Below are positions 1 to 8,598 of a stretch of 64,000 bases of DNA, piece after piece. The notes beneath the pieces were generated by a model. That model saw nothing but the letters and a program-made list of their open reading frames with translations. It was not told the DNA's origin and searched no databases. The DNA is from UBA9160 sp035489755 (lineage in GTDB: Bacteria > Myxococcota_A > UBA9160), in contig DATGZK010000077.1 of NCBI GenBank assembly GCA_035489755.1, positions 62,001-126,000 on the forward strand. Reading direction: 5' to 3'. Every line of letters begins with the position of its first letter. The stretch's first letter is position 1. The position numbers and the translations under genes were made by a program.

Positions 1-396
1 GTAGCGAGTACGGGACTTCTCGCCCTGGTTCTCGGATTTTCGCTCTTCTTCGTCGATCAACGCATCCGAAGCTCCGCCTGCGAGTGGGAGGTGGCGCAGG
101 CCTTGCTGCGCGAGACCCAAGACCCGCACCGCATCGATGGAGGTGTCGCCTTCAACGGCTACTACTCCTATCCGTGGCTGTCGAAAGCCTACGGCGCCGC
201 ACAGCAGGATCCATGGCCTCCGTGGGTACAGCCTTCTGCGGACCTCGTTGTGCGCCCCTTTGCGCTGGACGATCCGCGGGTCAAGGAGATCGATCGGCAC
301 CGCTGCCCGAACCATGCGAGGCTCGAGCCTTTCCAGGTATTCGTGTACCGCCGCACGATCTTCAGCGGGCCACCGCTTCGAACGCCTCAAGGGTAG
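1..396 (+). CDS. C-terminal end of a membrane protein, probably a glycosyltransferase-type (GT-C) protein (partial)
   Basis: The reading frame is open from the first base of the window and ends at a stop at 394-396, so the 5' part lies outside. The visible 131 residues start with a hydrophobic stretch (about residues 1-18, ending FSLFFVD), followed by a soluble tail of about 110 residues rich in Trp, Tyr and Pro. A last membrane helix followed by a short soluble C-terminus is common in GT-C glycosyltransferases, and the next genes are of that class. No catalytic motif is visible, so the family is inference from context only. Confidence 0.5.
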   Translation, partial: VASTGLLALVLGFSLFFVDQRIRSSACEWEVAQALLRETQDPHRIDGGVAFNGYYSYPWLSKAYGAAQQDPWPPWVQPSADLVVRPFALDDPRVKEIDRHRCPNHARLEPFQVFVYRRTIFSGPPLRTPQG

Positions 397-629
397 GAAG
401 TGTGGGCTGGTCCGCGCTCTGCGTGGTCGATCCGCTAGTAGATCACGAGCGCCGGATCTCGAGGCGAGGGGGTGGTGTGCGGAACTGGTGCACCACCTAG
501 AGTCCCGGCCCGGTCGAGAGCTCCGGGTAACACCAAATAGAGACGGCTGCCGCGGGCTCACGACGTCGGGCGCGTGCCCGCGGCGCTCCCACCCGATGCG
601 TGGCTCTGGGTCGGTCCCGGCGTCCGTCA

Positions 630-2627
630 TTACGTCCAGAGCGAGAGCCAGCTCGCTCCGAAGAGTGCGCCCAGCCAACCCGCGACCAGCGCCTCGGTCA
701 CGTCGCCCCCGAGCCAGCGCCGACCGACTTGCGGCGCGAGACCGAAAGCGAAGAAAAGTGCGAGCACCGGGACGAGCGCGAGCCCGTATGGGGCGCGCGC
801 CTGCGTGAAGAACGGAAGCTTGAGGGTGACGTAGAGCATGGCGAAACCCACCGCAAAGACCACCGTCACGAGAAAGGAGAAGGCCGCACGCTGATGCCCG
901 TCGGGGTCACCCAGGGCACGGGCGAGGACACGAAAAGCACCGACCACGAGCGCGACGGTCGCTGGGAGAGCCAGGAGCGCGACGGCGGCCATGAGTTCGT
1001 AGTTGAACGCGGCTTCACGCAGGATGATCCCGGCGCGTCCCCCGAGATAGCCGTCTGCCCAGAACGTGGAGTAGAGGGAATCCCAGAAGGAATGAAAGCC
1101 CGAGAAAAGAGGCCGCTCCAAGGCCGCTCCGAAGCGCGTGTAGTACGCCGCGGTGTGGAATCCCGGCTGCTGCCACCACACCAGCGCGTCTCCCGGAAGA
1201 TCCCAGTTCCCGACGAACGGCCGTCCGAAGTAGCGGACATTGCGCGCGTACCACCAGCCGCAGGGAGCGACGAGCGCCGACGCAAAGACCAGCAGCCTTG
1301 CCGCGATGCGCCCGGGCGACGCATGCTCGAGGACCCAAAGCTTGCAGGCAAGGAAGAACGCGACCACCGGCACGACGATCAACGCTGTGAATTTCGTTAA
1401 GAGCGCAAGACCGAGGAGAACACCCGCCCCCGCGACGGCAGCCTGGCTCGCCCGCTTCGCGAGCAGCGCGCGCACGGTCACGAGTAGGGCCAGCGCGACC
1501 AAGGCGGCGTGGGGCGCCTCGTTGGACGGGTAGACCGCCATGTACAGGTTTACGGGCACCGCGGCCGCAAAAAGCGCCGCGAGGACGCTGGCACGCACAT
1601 CGCCGGGAGCGAGCGCTCGTGCGAGCGCCCACGCAACAGTCACCATCACGAGACCCGACAAGAAGGGAAGAATGCGCAGAGCACTCCAGGGGTCCACAAC
1701 CGGAACCCACGCGGCAAAGGCGGCCGACAGCAGCGCGGACGCCACGTAGAAGAGAGGCGGGTGATACGTTGACCAGCCGTCTGTCGCCAGGGGGAGCGCG
1801 TGCTGCCGCTGCACAAACTCGACGTAGGCCATGTGGTTGCCGAGATCGAAGCCGAAGCCGCTCCGCACGGGAATCCGAGCGTAGACGGCGAGCACCGAAG
1901 CCGCGAAGAGAAGGAGGCCCAGTGCGAGTGCGAACCGGGGGACCAGCGCATGCAAGCGTGGCCCCGCCCTGTGGCGCCAGAGAATGGAGCCCATGCCGAC
2001 CGAGGCAAATAGGCCGAGAAGCAGCGCGCCGCGCCTCGCCACACTTCGCCACGTGAGGGGCCCGGCACGCCACGCCGGGAAAGGGCGCGTGTCGTCGGCA
2101 ATGATCGCGGGGCGCGGCGGTGCGCCTTCGTGCTGTGAAGTCCAGGAAGCGTCAGTGCCGAGAGACTCGGCAAGTCCTTCCACGCGAAGCGCGAGCAGCG
2201 CTGGCCCACGCGCGTTTCGTACCGTGGCGCGGAGCTCGTTCCTGCCCGCCACCAGTAGGTCGCTCACCTCTGCAGTGGCTTCGCACTTCCAGTCTTGAGA
2301 CACCTGCGCGAGGGCGGGAACGCGTTGACCGTTGAGCTCAAGCTCGAGCTCACGCAGCGCACGGACGTGCAGCCAGACGGGCCCGGCGCTGGGAGACCCC
2401 TCGAAGACGCGCGTGAACGTCGTCGCCGGCTTGGCACCCCGCTCGGGCGGCTGCGACAGCGCTGTCACCTCGTCCGGGGCCATGATCCAGAGGCCACGCG
2501 GGTCCTGCGAGACGAAGATCGTTTGAGGTGAATACGTGCAGCGAAACCAGACGAGAAGCGCCGGCAGCAGCAGCAGTGCGGCCGCCCCGGCTTTTTGGAG
2601 GCGACTCCGCGGCATTCGCATGCGCAT
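630..2627 (-). CDS. Polytopic membrane glycosyltransferase, GT-C / PMT (GT39-like)
   Basis: 665 residues. After a short basic N-terminus comes an anchor helix (about 12-28), then a soluble beta-rich insert (about 30-190), then ten or so membrane segments. The stretch YHPPLFYVASALL after a loop with an HMAYVEF-type acidic segment resembles the first periplasmic loop of PMT/ArnT-type enzymes, which move sugars from a polyprenyl phosphate donor on the outer face of the inner membrane. The soluble N-terminal insert is unusual for the family. The start is uncertain: ATGs lie at 2627, 2621 and 2615, and a GAGAGG motif abuts the first and is 6 nt from the second. It sits in a run of membrane genes on the minus strand. 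Substrate is unknown. Confidence 0.75.
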   Translation of the reverse strand: MRMRMPRSRLQKAGAAALLLLPALLVWFRCTYSPQTIFVSQDPRGLWIMAPDEVTALSQPPERGAKPATTFTRVFEGSPSAGPVWLHVRALRELELELNGQRVPALAQVSQDWKCEATAEVSDLLVAGRNELRATVRNARGPALLALRVEGLAESLGTDASWTSQHEGAPPRPAIIADDTRPFPAWRAGPLTWRSVARRGALLLGLFASVGMGSILWRHRAGPRLHALVPRFALALGLLLFAASVLAVYARIPVRSGFGFDLGNHMAYVEFVQRQHALPLATDGWSTYHPPLFYVASALLSAAFAAWVPVVDPWSALRILPFLSGLVMVTVAWALARALAPGDVRASVLAALFAAAVPVNLYMAVYPSNEAPHAALVALALLVTVRALLAKRASQAAVAGAGVLLGLALLTKFTALIVVPVVAFFLACKLWVLEHASPGRIAARLLVFASALVAPCGWWYARNVRYFGRPFVGNWDLPGDALVWWQQPGFHTAAYYTRFGAALERPLFSGFHSFWDSLYSTFWADGYLGGRAGIILREAAFNYELMAAVALLALPATVALVVGAFRVLARALGDPDGHQRAAFSFLVTVVFAVGFAMLYVTLKLPFFTQARAPYGLALVPVLALFFAFGLAPQVGRRWLGGDVTEALVAGWLGALFGASWLSLWT

Positions 2628-3179
2628 CCTCTCGCGTGCCGCTCACGGCGCGACAGACGGTAGTGGCAAGCGCGCCTCTGCGCCCATGCCACGAGGCACT
2701 AGCGTCCAGTCTTATGGAGGAATTGGCTCGCGAGCAGCGTGCGCGCGATGTCCTACGGCCAGACCGGGCGCGCAAGCGGTTTGTCGCCGATGAAAAGGAT
2801 TTTCCGGCCGTGGAGCCAAGGGGCGCGAGAACCTGCGAGAGCAAAATGCCTATAGCGAGAGCCTGCTCGCGGACGGGCGTACCTGGGCGGTACCTTAGGG
2901 ATAGACCGTCGTCGACCCCGATCTCCTCGTTTCCTATGGGTGGGGTAAACGAATCGGTCTCCAAATCCGTGCGCCCCATCCCGCGTGGACCCGGCTCACC
3001 GAGCGGGTTGTCGCGCGACCCCTTTCTCGAGCCGAGCGGCGCGATGCACCTCCAGCTCGGCGCAGGGCTCGTCTGGGTCTGGGCGCTCGCCTTCGCGGTG
3101 TGGGGAGGCGTCCGGGGCGGTGGTCGAATAATAACACTATACGGTGTTGACCGGCTAAGAAAATTTCTACCCGCCGGGC
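2628..3179. other. Intergenic region with an AT-rich, promoter-like patch
   Basis: No convincing gene. Most of the stretch is GC-rich without coding character, but 3124-3170 is strikingly AT-rich for this window and contains the inverted repeat AACAC-TATACG-GTGTT (3131-3146). On the minus strand this includes a TATAGT -10-like box (3135-3140), so it could carry the promoter for the glycosyltransferase gene that begins near 2627, leaving a leader of about 500 nt. This is inference from base composition and motif only. Confidence 0.3.
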
Positions 3180-3869
3180 TCAGGGGAGCGCGGCTGCGCC
3201 ACCACTGCCGCTCCCCGCCTGCCGAAGCTGCTCGAGCTCGGCGCGGGCCTGGCGGTCGTCCGGCTGCCGGGCGAGACCCTGCTCCAGCAGCTCGATCGCG
3301 CGGCTCCTCTCGCCTGCGGCCGCATAGACGCGGCCGGCCAGCAGGAGCGCCTTGCCGTGCAGGTCCACCGGGCCGTAGACCGGGGAGACCGGCGGCGTCC
3401 CGCTCGTCAGCACGATGTCGATCTCGCGCCGGGCATCTCCGACACGTCCAAGCGTCAGGTAGTCGGAGGCCAGGTTCTGGCGGCATACCAGACAGCGCGG
3501 GTTGTCGCGCAGGAAGTCCGCCATCTGCGCCACCGCGCCGCGCACGTCGCCGGCGTCCCGCAAGGCGCCGTTCAGGCCGATCGCGGCGTCCTCGGCGTGG
3601 GGATCGGCGGCGAGCGCCCGCTCGAAGGCCAGCCGCGCCCCGGCCAAGTTGCCCGCCTGCCGCTGCGCGAGCGCGAGGCGCACCTGTACCGGCGCGAAGT
3701 CCGGGTGGCGCGCGGCCTGCATCGCCCAGAAGGTCACGCTGTCCCCCGGTGGACGGGTCGCCACCCGCGGCACGAGCAGAAGCTGCTCCACCAGGAATCC
3801 GAGCAGGATCAATCCGGGGAAGCCGAGCACCGGGAGCAGGCGATCGCGCCACCAGCGGCGCGTGCTCAC
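3180..3869 (-). CDS. Membrane-anchored TPR protein
   Basis: 229 residues. The chosen GTG start (3869-3867) overlaps the TGA of the upstream gene (GTGA), which indicates translational coupling. Residues about 12-30 form one membrane helix (FPGLILLGFLVEQLLL). The rest is alpha-helical repeats of TPR type, for example the unit around ALAQRQAGNLAGARLAFERAL and a later unit ending AIELLEQGLARQP. A CxxC (residues near the middle, RCLVC) is present but isolated. TPR domains are protein-interaction scaffolds, and here the likely partner is the membrane protein encoded just upstream. An alternative longer start reads back through the upstream gene in another frame and has no coding character. Confidence 0.8.
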   Translation of the reverse strand: MSTRRWWRDRLLPVLGFPGLILLGFLVEQLLLVPRVATRPPGDSVTFWAMQAARHPDFAPVQVRLALAQRQAGNLAGARLAFERALAADPHAEDAAIGLNGALRDAGDVRGAVAQMADFLRDNPRCLVCRQNLASDYLTLGRVGDARREIDIVLTSGTPPVSPVYGPVDLHGKALLLAGRVYAAAGERSRAIELLEQGLARQPDDRQARAELEQLRQAGSGSGGAAALP

Positions 3870-4918
3870 CCGAGGTTCTTCCGGAAATCTGCGCTCCGCA
3901 CCTGCCAGATGAAGGAATCGTAGTAGTAGTGGAGCACGCCCGTCGTGCGGTTGATCACGAACACCACTGCCGGCGCGATGGAGCCGAACACCGTGGAGAG
4001 AAAGCCATAGGCGAAGATGGCCAGCACGTAGGCCCAGACGTGTCGTCCGGCGTGCAGATAGCGGAACACGCCTGCACCCGCCCGCTCTGGCAGCGCGGCG
4101 GCCTTCCGCCGGTTGTAGTGCCACGCGAGGGCGTCGTATTGCAAGCAGTGGAAGAAGCTTGAAATCGCGTAGCTCAGGAAGGGATTGCTATAGACGACGT
4201 AGGCGTAGTACCAGACGCCGTAGGTCGTGAGCGTGATCGCGATCTTGAACGGGGAGACGGGCTGGCCCTCGCGCACGCGACGCAGCAGGTCGAGCGCGAA
4301 CAGCACCACCACGCCCACCGCGACCACTGCGGCGATCTGGTACAGCAGAGCCCCCAGCCACGCGGGCGGCGGAAGGCCGGCGTCGAGCAGGCTGTAGGCA
4401 TAGATGTAGTTGTAGAGGTCGCCCTTGGCGATGATGTAAATGAAGAGCGAGAAGCAGAGCCAGAGGTCGAGATTCGGCCCGCTGCGCGCGACCACACCGT
4501 TCTTGGCGTCGTAGATGCGCATGAAGCCGTAGTGCTGGCGCACGAAGTGATACTGGTCCCAGACGAAGACCAGCTGCAGGAGCTGCGAGCTGCGCGCCGC
4601 AAGCAGCGCCATCACACCCACCACCAGGACCGGTACCACCACCAGCCGATAGCGGTTGCGAGCGAACTCGTCGGGATCCGCGTAGGCGCGCAGGAAGGTC
4701 GGCACGTGATGGCCGATCGCCATGAAGGTGAGGACGACGCCGGAGATGTTGGCCTCACTGAACCAGAGCGTCGCCACGTTGATCAGGGCAACCGCGAGCA
4801 GGGGGCTTCCGATGAAGAAGACCCAGTCGAAAAGGGGCGAGACGATGTAGCGCTGCCGTGACCACGCCTGCCACGCGGCGGGTCGGACGGCACCGGCAGT
4901 GAGCTCCCCTGTGGCCAC
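3866..4918 (-). CDS. Polytopic membrane protein with conserved-looking histidine clusters, unknown function
   Basis: 350 residues from a GTG at 4918-4916; the long open frame upstream has no coding character. About eight membrane segments. Histidines are concentrated at helix ends: H70-H71 (GHHVPTF), H124 and H129 (YHFVRQHYG), H257 and H267 (FFHC...AWHYN), H289, H293 and H330 (LHYYYD). Such a pattern recalls membrane metal-binding enzymes (desaturases/hydroxylases, Blh-type oxygenases), but I do not recognise an exact family motif, so no enzyme activity is claimed. It overlaps the downstream TPR gene by 4 nt. Function unknown; a partner role with the TPR protein is likely. Confidence 0.75.
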   Translation of the reverse strand: MATGELTAGAVRPAAWQAWSRQRYIVSPLFDWVFFIGSPLLAVALINVATLWFSEANISGVVLTFMAIGHHVPTFLRAYADPDEFARNRYRLVVVPVLVVGVMALLAARSSQLLQLVFVWDQYHFVRQHYGFMRIYDAKNGVVARSGPNLDLWLCFSLFIYIIAKGDLYNYIYAYSLLDAGLPPPAWLGALLYQIAAVVAVGVVVLFALDLLRRVREGQPVSPFKIAITLTTYGVWYYAYVVYSNPFLSYAISSFFHCLQYDALAWHYNRRKAAALPERAGAGVFRYLHAGRHVWAYVLAIFAYGFLSTVFGSIAPAVVFVINRTTGVLHYYYDSFIWQVRSADFRKNLG

Positions 4919-5250
4919 GACACACCCGACTCCGAAATGGCCCAACGAGTATACCCCGACGGGCGGCCACCCGGAGCCGGGGTCGGGGCTCCGGGCATGG
5001 CGGCCGTCTACGCCGGGCCAAGCGGCTACTCCACCTTCACGTTCTTGGCGAGGCTGGTCCGCATGGGTGCCCTGGACGCAGGACCGTCGCGGCCTCTTGG
5101 ATCGCGGGAAGACCGTCCGAGACCATCCGCCCACCGATGGTCGTTCGGGTGCCGCAGAGCTGCTGGCGCTTTGCCTACGGGAGCTGCGAGAAGCGGAATG
5201 GCGCCGCTGAAGCCTCTGTGAGGCAGCAGAAGTCAACTGCCGGCCTCTCT

Positions 5251-5490
5251 TTAGCTTTCCCAATCCGATGTCATCCAAGACTCCACAGCGAGCACCTTGG
5301 GAGCGATCCCGCACCCCCGGAGTGCCCGGACCTCGCAAATTCGACCGCGGTAGAATCCTGTGATGCCGGCCTGGTCCAGAAATTCGACGTGGGTGAGAGG
5401 GCAGAAGCCGCCTCCTACGATGAAGTGAGCGCAACCGATCGACGAGCCGCAGAAAACGCACGTCGTCCCCGGCACGGCACAAACTGCCAT
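5251..5490 (-). CDS. Possible small cysteine-rich protein
   Basis: 79 residues, with eight cysteines or so including a CxxC (TCVFCG, residues 11-14), then C20, C30 and two later ones. It starts at an ATG 20 nt after the stop of the large membrane gene upstream, with GGAG 5 nt before the start. Third-position GC is about 70 percent by my count, lower than clear genes here, which weakens the case. It could be a small zinc- or metal-binding protein, or a chance open frame. The stretch 4919-5250 beyond it shows no gene. Confidence 0.3.
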   Translation of the reverse strand: MAVCAVPGTTCVFCGSSIGCAHFIVGGGFCPLTHVEFLDQAGITGFYRGRICEVRALRGCGIAPKVLAVESWMTSDWES

Positions 5491-5510
5491 TCCCGCTCCG
5501 CCGCTTTCGT

Positions 5511-7523
5511 TCAGGGACCGAGCGCTGGAATGCGGTAGAGATGATTCTCTCCCACCGAATCGATCCACTCAAAGTGCGAGAGGCGCTCGAACGCCTGGCG
5601 ATCAGCGTCCTTCCCGCGGAAGAGCGCGTGTGTGACGCCGAGCGCCCGCAGCGCTCGCGAAGCCGGGTCGATGTTCACGATCACACAATCCCGCCCACAC
5701 AATTCGAAGACCGGTCGCGGGGATGAGACCGCCACGAAGGCGATGTGCGCATACCGATTGTAGATATTGCGCCCGCGTCCTTCGGGATCAAGACGCTCCC
5801 ACAACGAGAGCTGCGGCACGGGCTGCAGGCCGTTTACCGCGCGCACGCCGATGGCGCGAAACAGGTTTGGCAGGTCGTCGCGACCGAAGGCGACCCAGGT
5901 GCTTCCGCCCGGCGTCTCGTGGTCGATCTCGATGATTCGCCGTGAAAGGGGATTTCCCGTCAGGTAGGCGGAGCCACCGATGACGACGGGGTTGAACCAC
6001 GCGGTCGTCGCAAACGAAGCCGCTGCGAGCAACCACGGAGCGAGAGTGCGCCGGCGCGAAGTGAGCGCCAGCCAGGTGAGGAGTCCGTTTACGCCTGCGA
6101 GCCCGAAAAGGACCTGCGGGCGAGCCTCGGGGAGTGCTCGGGCCAGCGGGATCGATAGAACTCCCAGAAGGCCCGCCCACAGCACCGCCAGGACCAGGGC
6201 GAGACGACGCTCGGTGCCAATTGCCGGGGGAGCGCAGGCCAGGAAGCGCAAGAGGAGCGCGACGTCTGCGAGACCGATCCCGATCACGCAGCGCGCTCCT
6301 GGAACGAACGACAATCCTGTCGCGCGCGCAAGCCAGGCGGGGAAGCCGAATGCCGCGTACACCACGAGTGCGGCCTGGTACGCAAGAAGCAGCAGCGCCA
6401 CTCGGTCGATATGCGAGCGCCCCCGTGCCGCCCTGACGAGCCACAGCAGCATGGGCATCGGTGCCAGCACCCACAGCGATGCCGCCTCGCACACGTTGTA
6501 AAACGGGCCCCACTTGGACGCCCACAGCCCCGTCGCGAAGTTCGCGGTGAGAAGCGCCCAGAGCGGGCGGTCGCCACCCCTGGAAATGCGCAGGCCAGGG
6601 TACACCGTCGCGCGCATCGCCTCGATCGCGGCATGCGCTTCCGATGCGAAGATCCCAAGGACCACGAGGACGAAGAGCCCGGCACCCACGAATGCCAGCC
6701 CCCGCGTCAGCCCGTGGCGACGAATCGCGAGTCGGTCGGGGTCTTCGAGCCAGAGGCCCACCACCAAAGCGACGTAGAGCCACCCGAGCGTCACCTGGTA
6801 GGGTGGGTAGGTGGCCATGGCGAACCACGCTCCAGCGGCGCCAAGCGCAGCACCGCTGGCCCAGATCGCGCCAGGGCGCGCCACGCGAAGGAGTGAGAGC
6901 GTCGCGAGGAGTGTCGCTCCCATGGCCGCCGTATGGGACGCGGCATTGAACGACCAGAACTGAAAAAAGGGCGATCCGAGCAGGATCGCGACCCCCGCGG
7001 CGGCAAGACCGCGCCGCCCGCCGCTCACGGTCCGGAACACACCGAACCACACGGCGGCGAGCCCGAATACGCGGCTCCACCACAACCACGCCATCCCCGC
7101 ATCGTCGCCGAGGAAGAATCCCCAGAGCGTGGGGCGGAAGAGTGCGAGGGGATGCGCCACGGGCAGCTCGATCGGGAGAAGGGCACTCTGACCCACGCCG
7201 ACGAGCGTGTTCAGGAGGGGGAAGGGCGGATGGTGCGCGGCTTGGGCAAATGCGAGGGGCAAGTGCACCTGCCAGTCGTCCGAGCGAATCAGGCGAGGCG
7301 CACCGAGCAGAATCTCTTCGGGCGGGCTGCCATCGATCACCGAGTGCCAGGCTGAGATGGAAAAGCCGTGAACGTGGAGCGACACGAGGGTGGCGAACAC
7401 AGCCGCGAGCGCGAGCAGAGCGAGGGATCTCGTCACGGGCTGCGAACGATTCATGCTGAGATCACGAAGCCGCCGTGCCAGGCCCGCTCGCACGGCGACG
7501 GCACTCCTGTCGTTTTTGTCCAT
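5511..7523 (-). CDS. Large polytopic membrane protein, GT-C-like (DUF7657/YfhO-like architecture)
   Basis: About 670 residues with a first membrane helix after a basic N-terminus, then a periplasmic segment containing RSDDWQVHLPLAFAQA, about ten more helices, and a soluble C-terminal domain of about 150 residues. The RSDDW-type segment followed by many helices is seen in uncharacterised polytopic proteins that resemble lipid-linked-sugar glycosyltransferases. The ATG at 7523 is preferred because AGGAG lies 7 nt upstream; an ATG at 7529 has only 1 nt spacing and one at 7454 has no site. It lies in the surface-glycan neighbourhood with two GT-C genes and a PAP2 gene. Substrate unknown. Confidence 0.7.
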   Translation of the reverse strand: MDKNDRSAVAVRAGLARRLRDLSMNRSQPVTRSLALLALAAVFATLVSLHVHGFSISAWHSVIDGSPPEEILLGAPRLIRSDDWQVHLPLAFAQAAHHPPFPLLNTLVGVGQSALLPIELPVAHPLALFRPTLWGFFLGDDAGMAWLWWSRVFGLAAVWFGVFRTVSGGRRGLAAAGVAILLGSPFFQFWSFNAASHTAAMGATLLATLSLLRVARPGAIWASGAALGAAGAWFAMATYPPYQVTLGWLYVALVVGLWLEDPDRLAIRRHGLTRGLAFVGAGLFVLVVLGIFASEAHAAIEAMRATVYPGLRISRGGDRPLWALLTANFATGLWASKWGPFYNVCEAASLWVLAPMPMLLWLVRAARGRSHIDRVALLLLAYQAALVVYAAFGFPAWLARATGLSFVPGARCVIGIGLADVALLLRFLACAPPAIGTERRLALVLAVLWAGLLGVLSIPLARALPEARPQVLFGLAGVNGLLTWLALTSRRRTLAPWLLAAASFATTAWFNPVVIGGSAYLTGNPLSRRIIEIDHETPGGSTWVAFGRDDLPNLFRAIGVRAVNGLQPVPQLSLWERLDPEGRGRNIYNRYAHIAFVAVSSPRPVFELCGRDCVIVNIDPASRALRALGVTHALFRGKDADRQAFERLSHFEWIDSVGENHLYRIPALGP

Positions 7524-7769
7524 TGCCATGCTCCTGCGCCGCTCGGCAAATCAGAGTAGCGACGGCTGACGACGGACGCGCAGGTGTAGACACGGCATCA
7601 GGCGACGGGCAGATACACTTTGAGAGGTGCACCCGGTGATTGGTGACAGGGCGCTCCGCACTGTGTCGTGGGCGCGGAGCACAACCTCGATCCTGTAAGA
7701 CCAAGGTCCAAGCCACGGAGAATTCCGGCGAACGCCGTCGCGGCTTCGGACGCGGGCAACGTTCGTGTC

Positions 7770-7810
7770 AAAAAAAGAGGCGGCCACTCCCCTTTTGGCG
7801 GAGTGGCCGC
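7770..7810 (-). terminator. Rho-independent terminator of the PEP-CTERM gene
   Basis: Perfect 11-bp stem (7780-7790 with 7800-7810, GCGGCCACTCC/GGAGTGGCCGC), 9-nt loop, and on the minus strand a run of seven U (7770-7776) three bases after the stem. It lies 27 nt after the stop of the PEP-CTERM gene, which is transcribed toward it. This is the only textbook terminator of the window. The remaining sequence from 7530 to 7769 shows no gene. Confidence 0.93.
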
Positions 7811-7836
7811 TCGTCAAGCCGAGAAGCTGGGCGAGG

Positions 7837-8598
7837 CTACTTGCTCATTCGCCTGCGGCCTAGCGCCACGAGTCCCACAACGCCTGAGCCAAGCAGCAGC
7901 AGCGTGCCCGGCTCCGGGACAGCACTGAAGTGCAGGTTCAGGATGCCGAAGGAAGGAATCACCGCCGAGGCGCCGATGCTGGTGCTGATCAGCGTCGGCG
8001 TGACCAGTTGCACGACACCCGAGGCCTGCCCCGCCGTCGCGGCACCACCCGACGCCGGGCCGTGGACGAAGCCCATGACCGTTACCGAGCCGACCTTCGC
8101 CGTCGTGATTACCCACGGATTGCCGTTCACCGAGATCTTGATACCCGACGCCTTGTTGGCGACTGTGACCGCGGCCCCACCAAGGCCGACACCCCTCGTG
8201 CCGTTCACGGTGAACGGCACGGTCAAGTTAGCGAGGGCCGAAGCGCAATTTGCGCCGAAGAGACACACGATATTCTCGCCTTGGAGCGCCATCTTGCCGC
8301 CGAGGCTGAAGGAGCCTGCACCGTTCTTAATGTTCTTCGCCAGAAGGCCGACGATCGGGGCGGCCGCCGGGTCCGTCACCGGGATGCTCACCAAGGCCTT
8401 CGAGAACGCGCCTGCGCCAATCGACATGGTTGTCAAGTCCAACCCGGAAACGGTCGCCGTGCCGGAACCGGGCGCCGCAACCGGTGCGAGACCCGCAATC
8501 AACGTCTCTAAGGTTCCCGTAAAGGAAAGTGTCGCCGCCTGAGCCTGCCCGGCCACGACCAACACGATTGCCGCGATGAGACCAAACAACTTGCGCAT
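7837..8598 (-). CDS. PEP-CTERM sorting-domain surface protein
   Basis: 253 residues. A signal peptide (residues 1-22, MRKLFGL...AQA) leads into a Gly/Ala/Thr/Ser-rich low-complexity beta-type ectodomain. The C-terminus (227-253) is a complete PEP-CTERM signal: VPEP, a hydrophobic helix, then the basic tail GRRRMSK. Proteins with this signal are recognised by an exosortase (EpsH-type) and processed at the outer face of the membrane, and they usually accompany exopolysaccharide systems; no exosortase gene is in the window. GAGGAG sits 7 nt before the ATG. It is monocistronic: a strong terminator follows and a gene-poor region precedes. The ectodomain itself matches nothing I recognise. Confidence 0.93.
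   Translation of the reverse strand: MRKLFGLIAAIVLVVAGQAQAATLSFTGTLETLIAGLAPVAAPGSGTATVSGLDLTTMSIGAGAFSKALVSIPVTDPAAAPIVGLLAKNIKNGAGSFSLGGKMALQGENIVCLFGANCASALANLTVPFTVNGTRGVGLGGAAVTVANKASGIKISVNGNPWVITTAKVGSVTVMGFVHGPASGGAATAGQASGVVQLVTPTLISTSIGASAVIPSFGILNLHFSAVPEPGTLLLLGSGVVGLVALGRRRMSK

Noticed and set aside
7640..8542. Open frame of 300 codons antisense to the PEP-CTERM gene
   Set aside because: It is the shadow of a low-complexity, GC-rich gene. The sense strand has a signal peptide, a PEP-CTERM tail and a terminator, which the antisense lacks.
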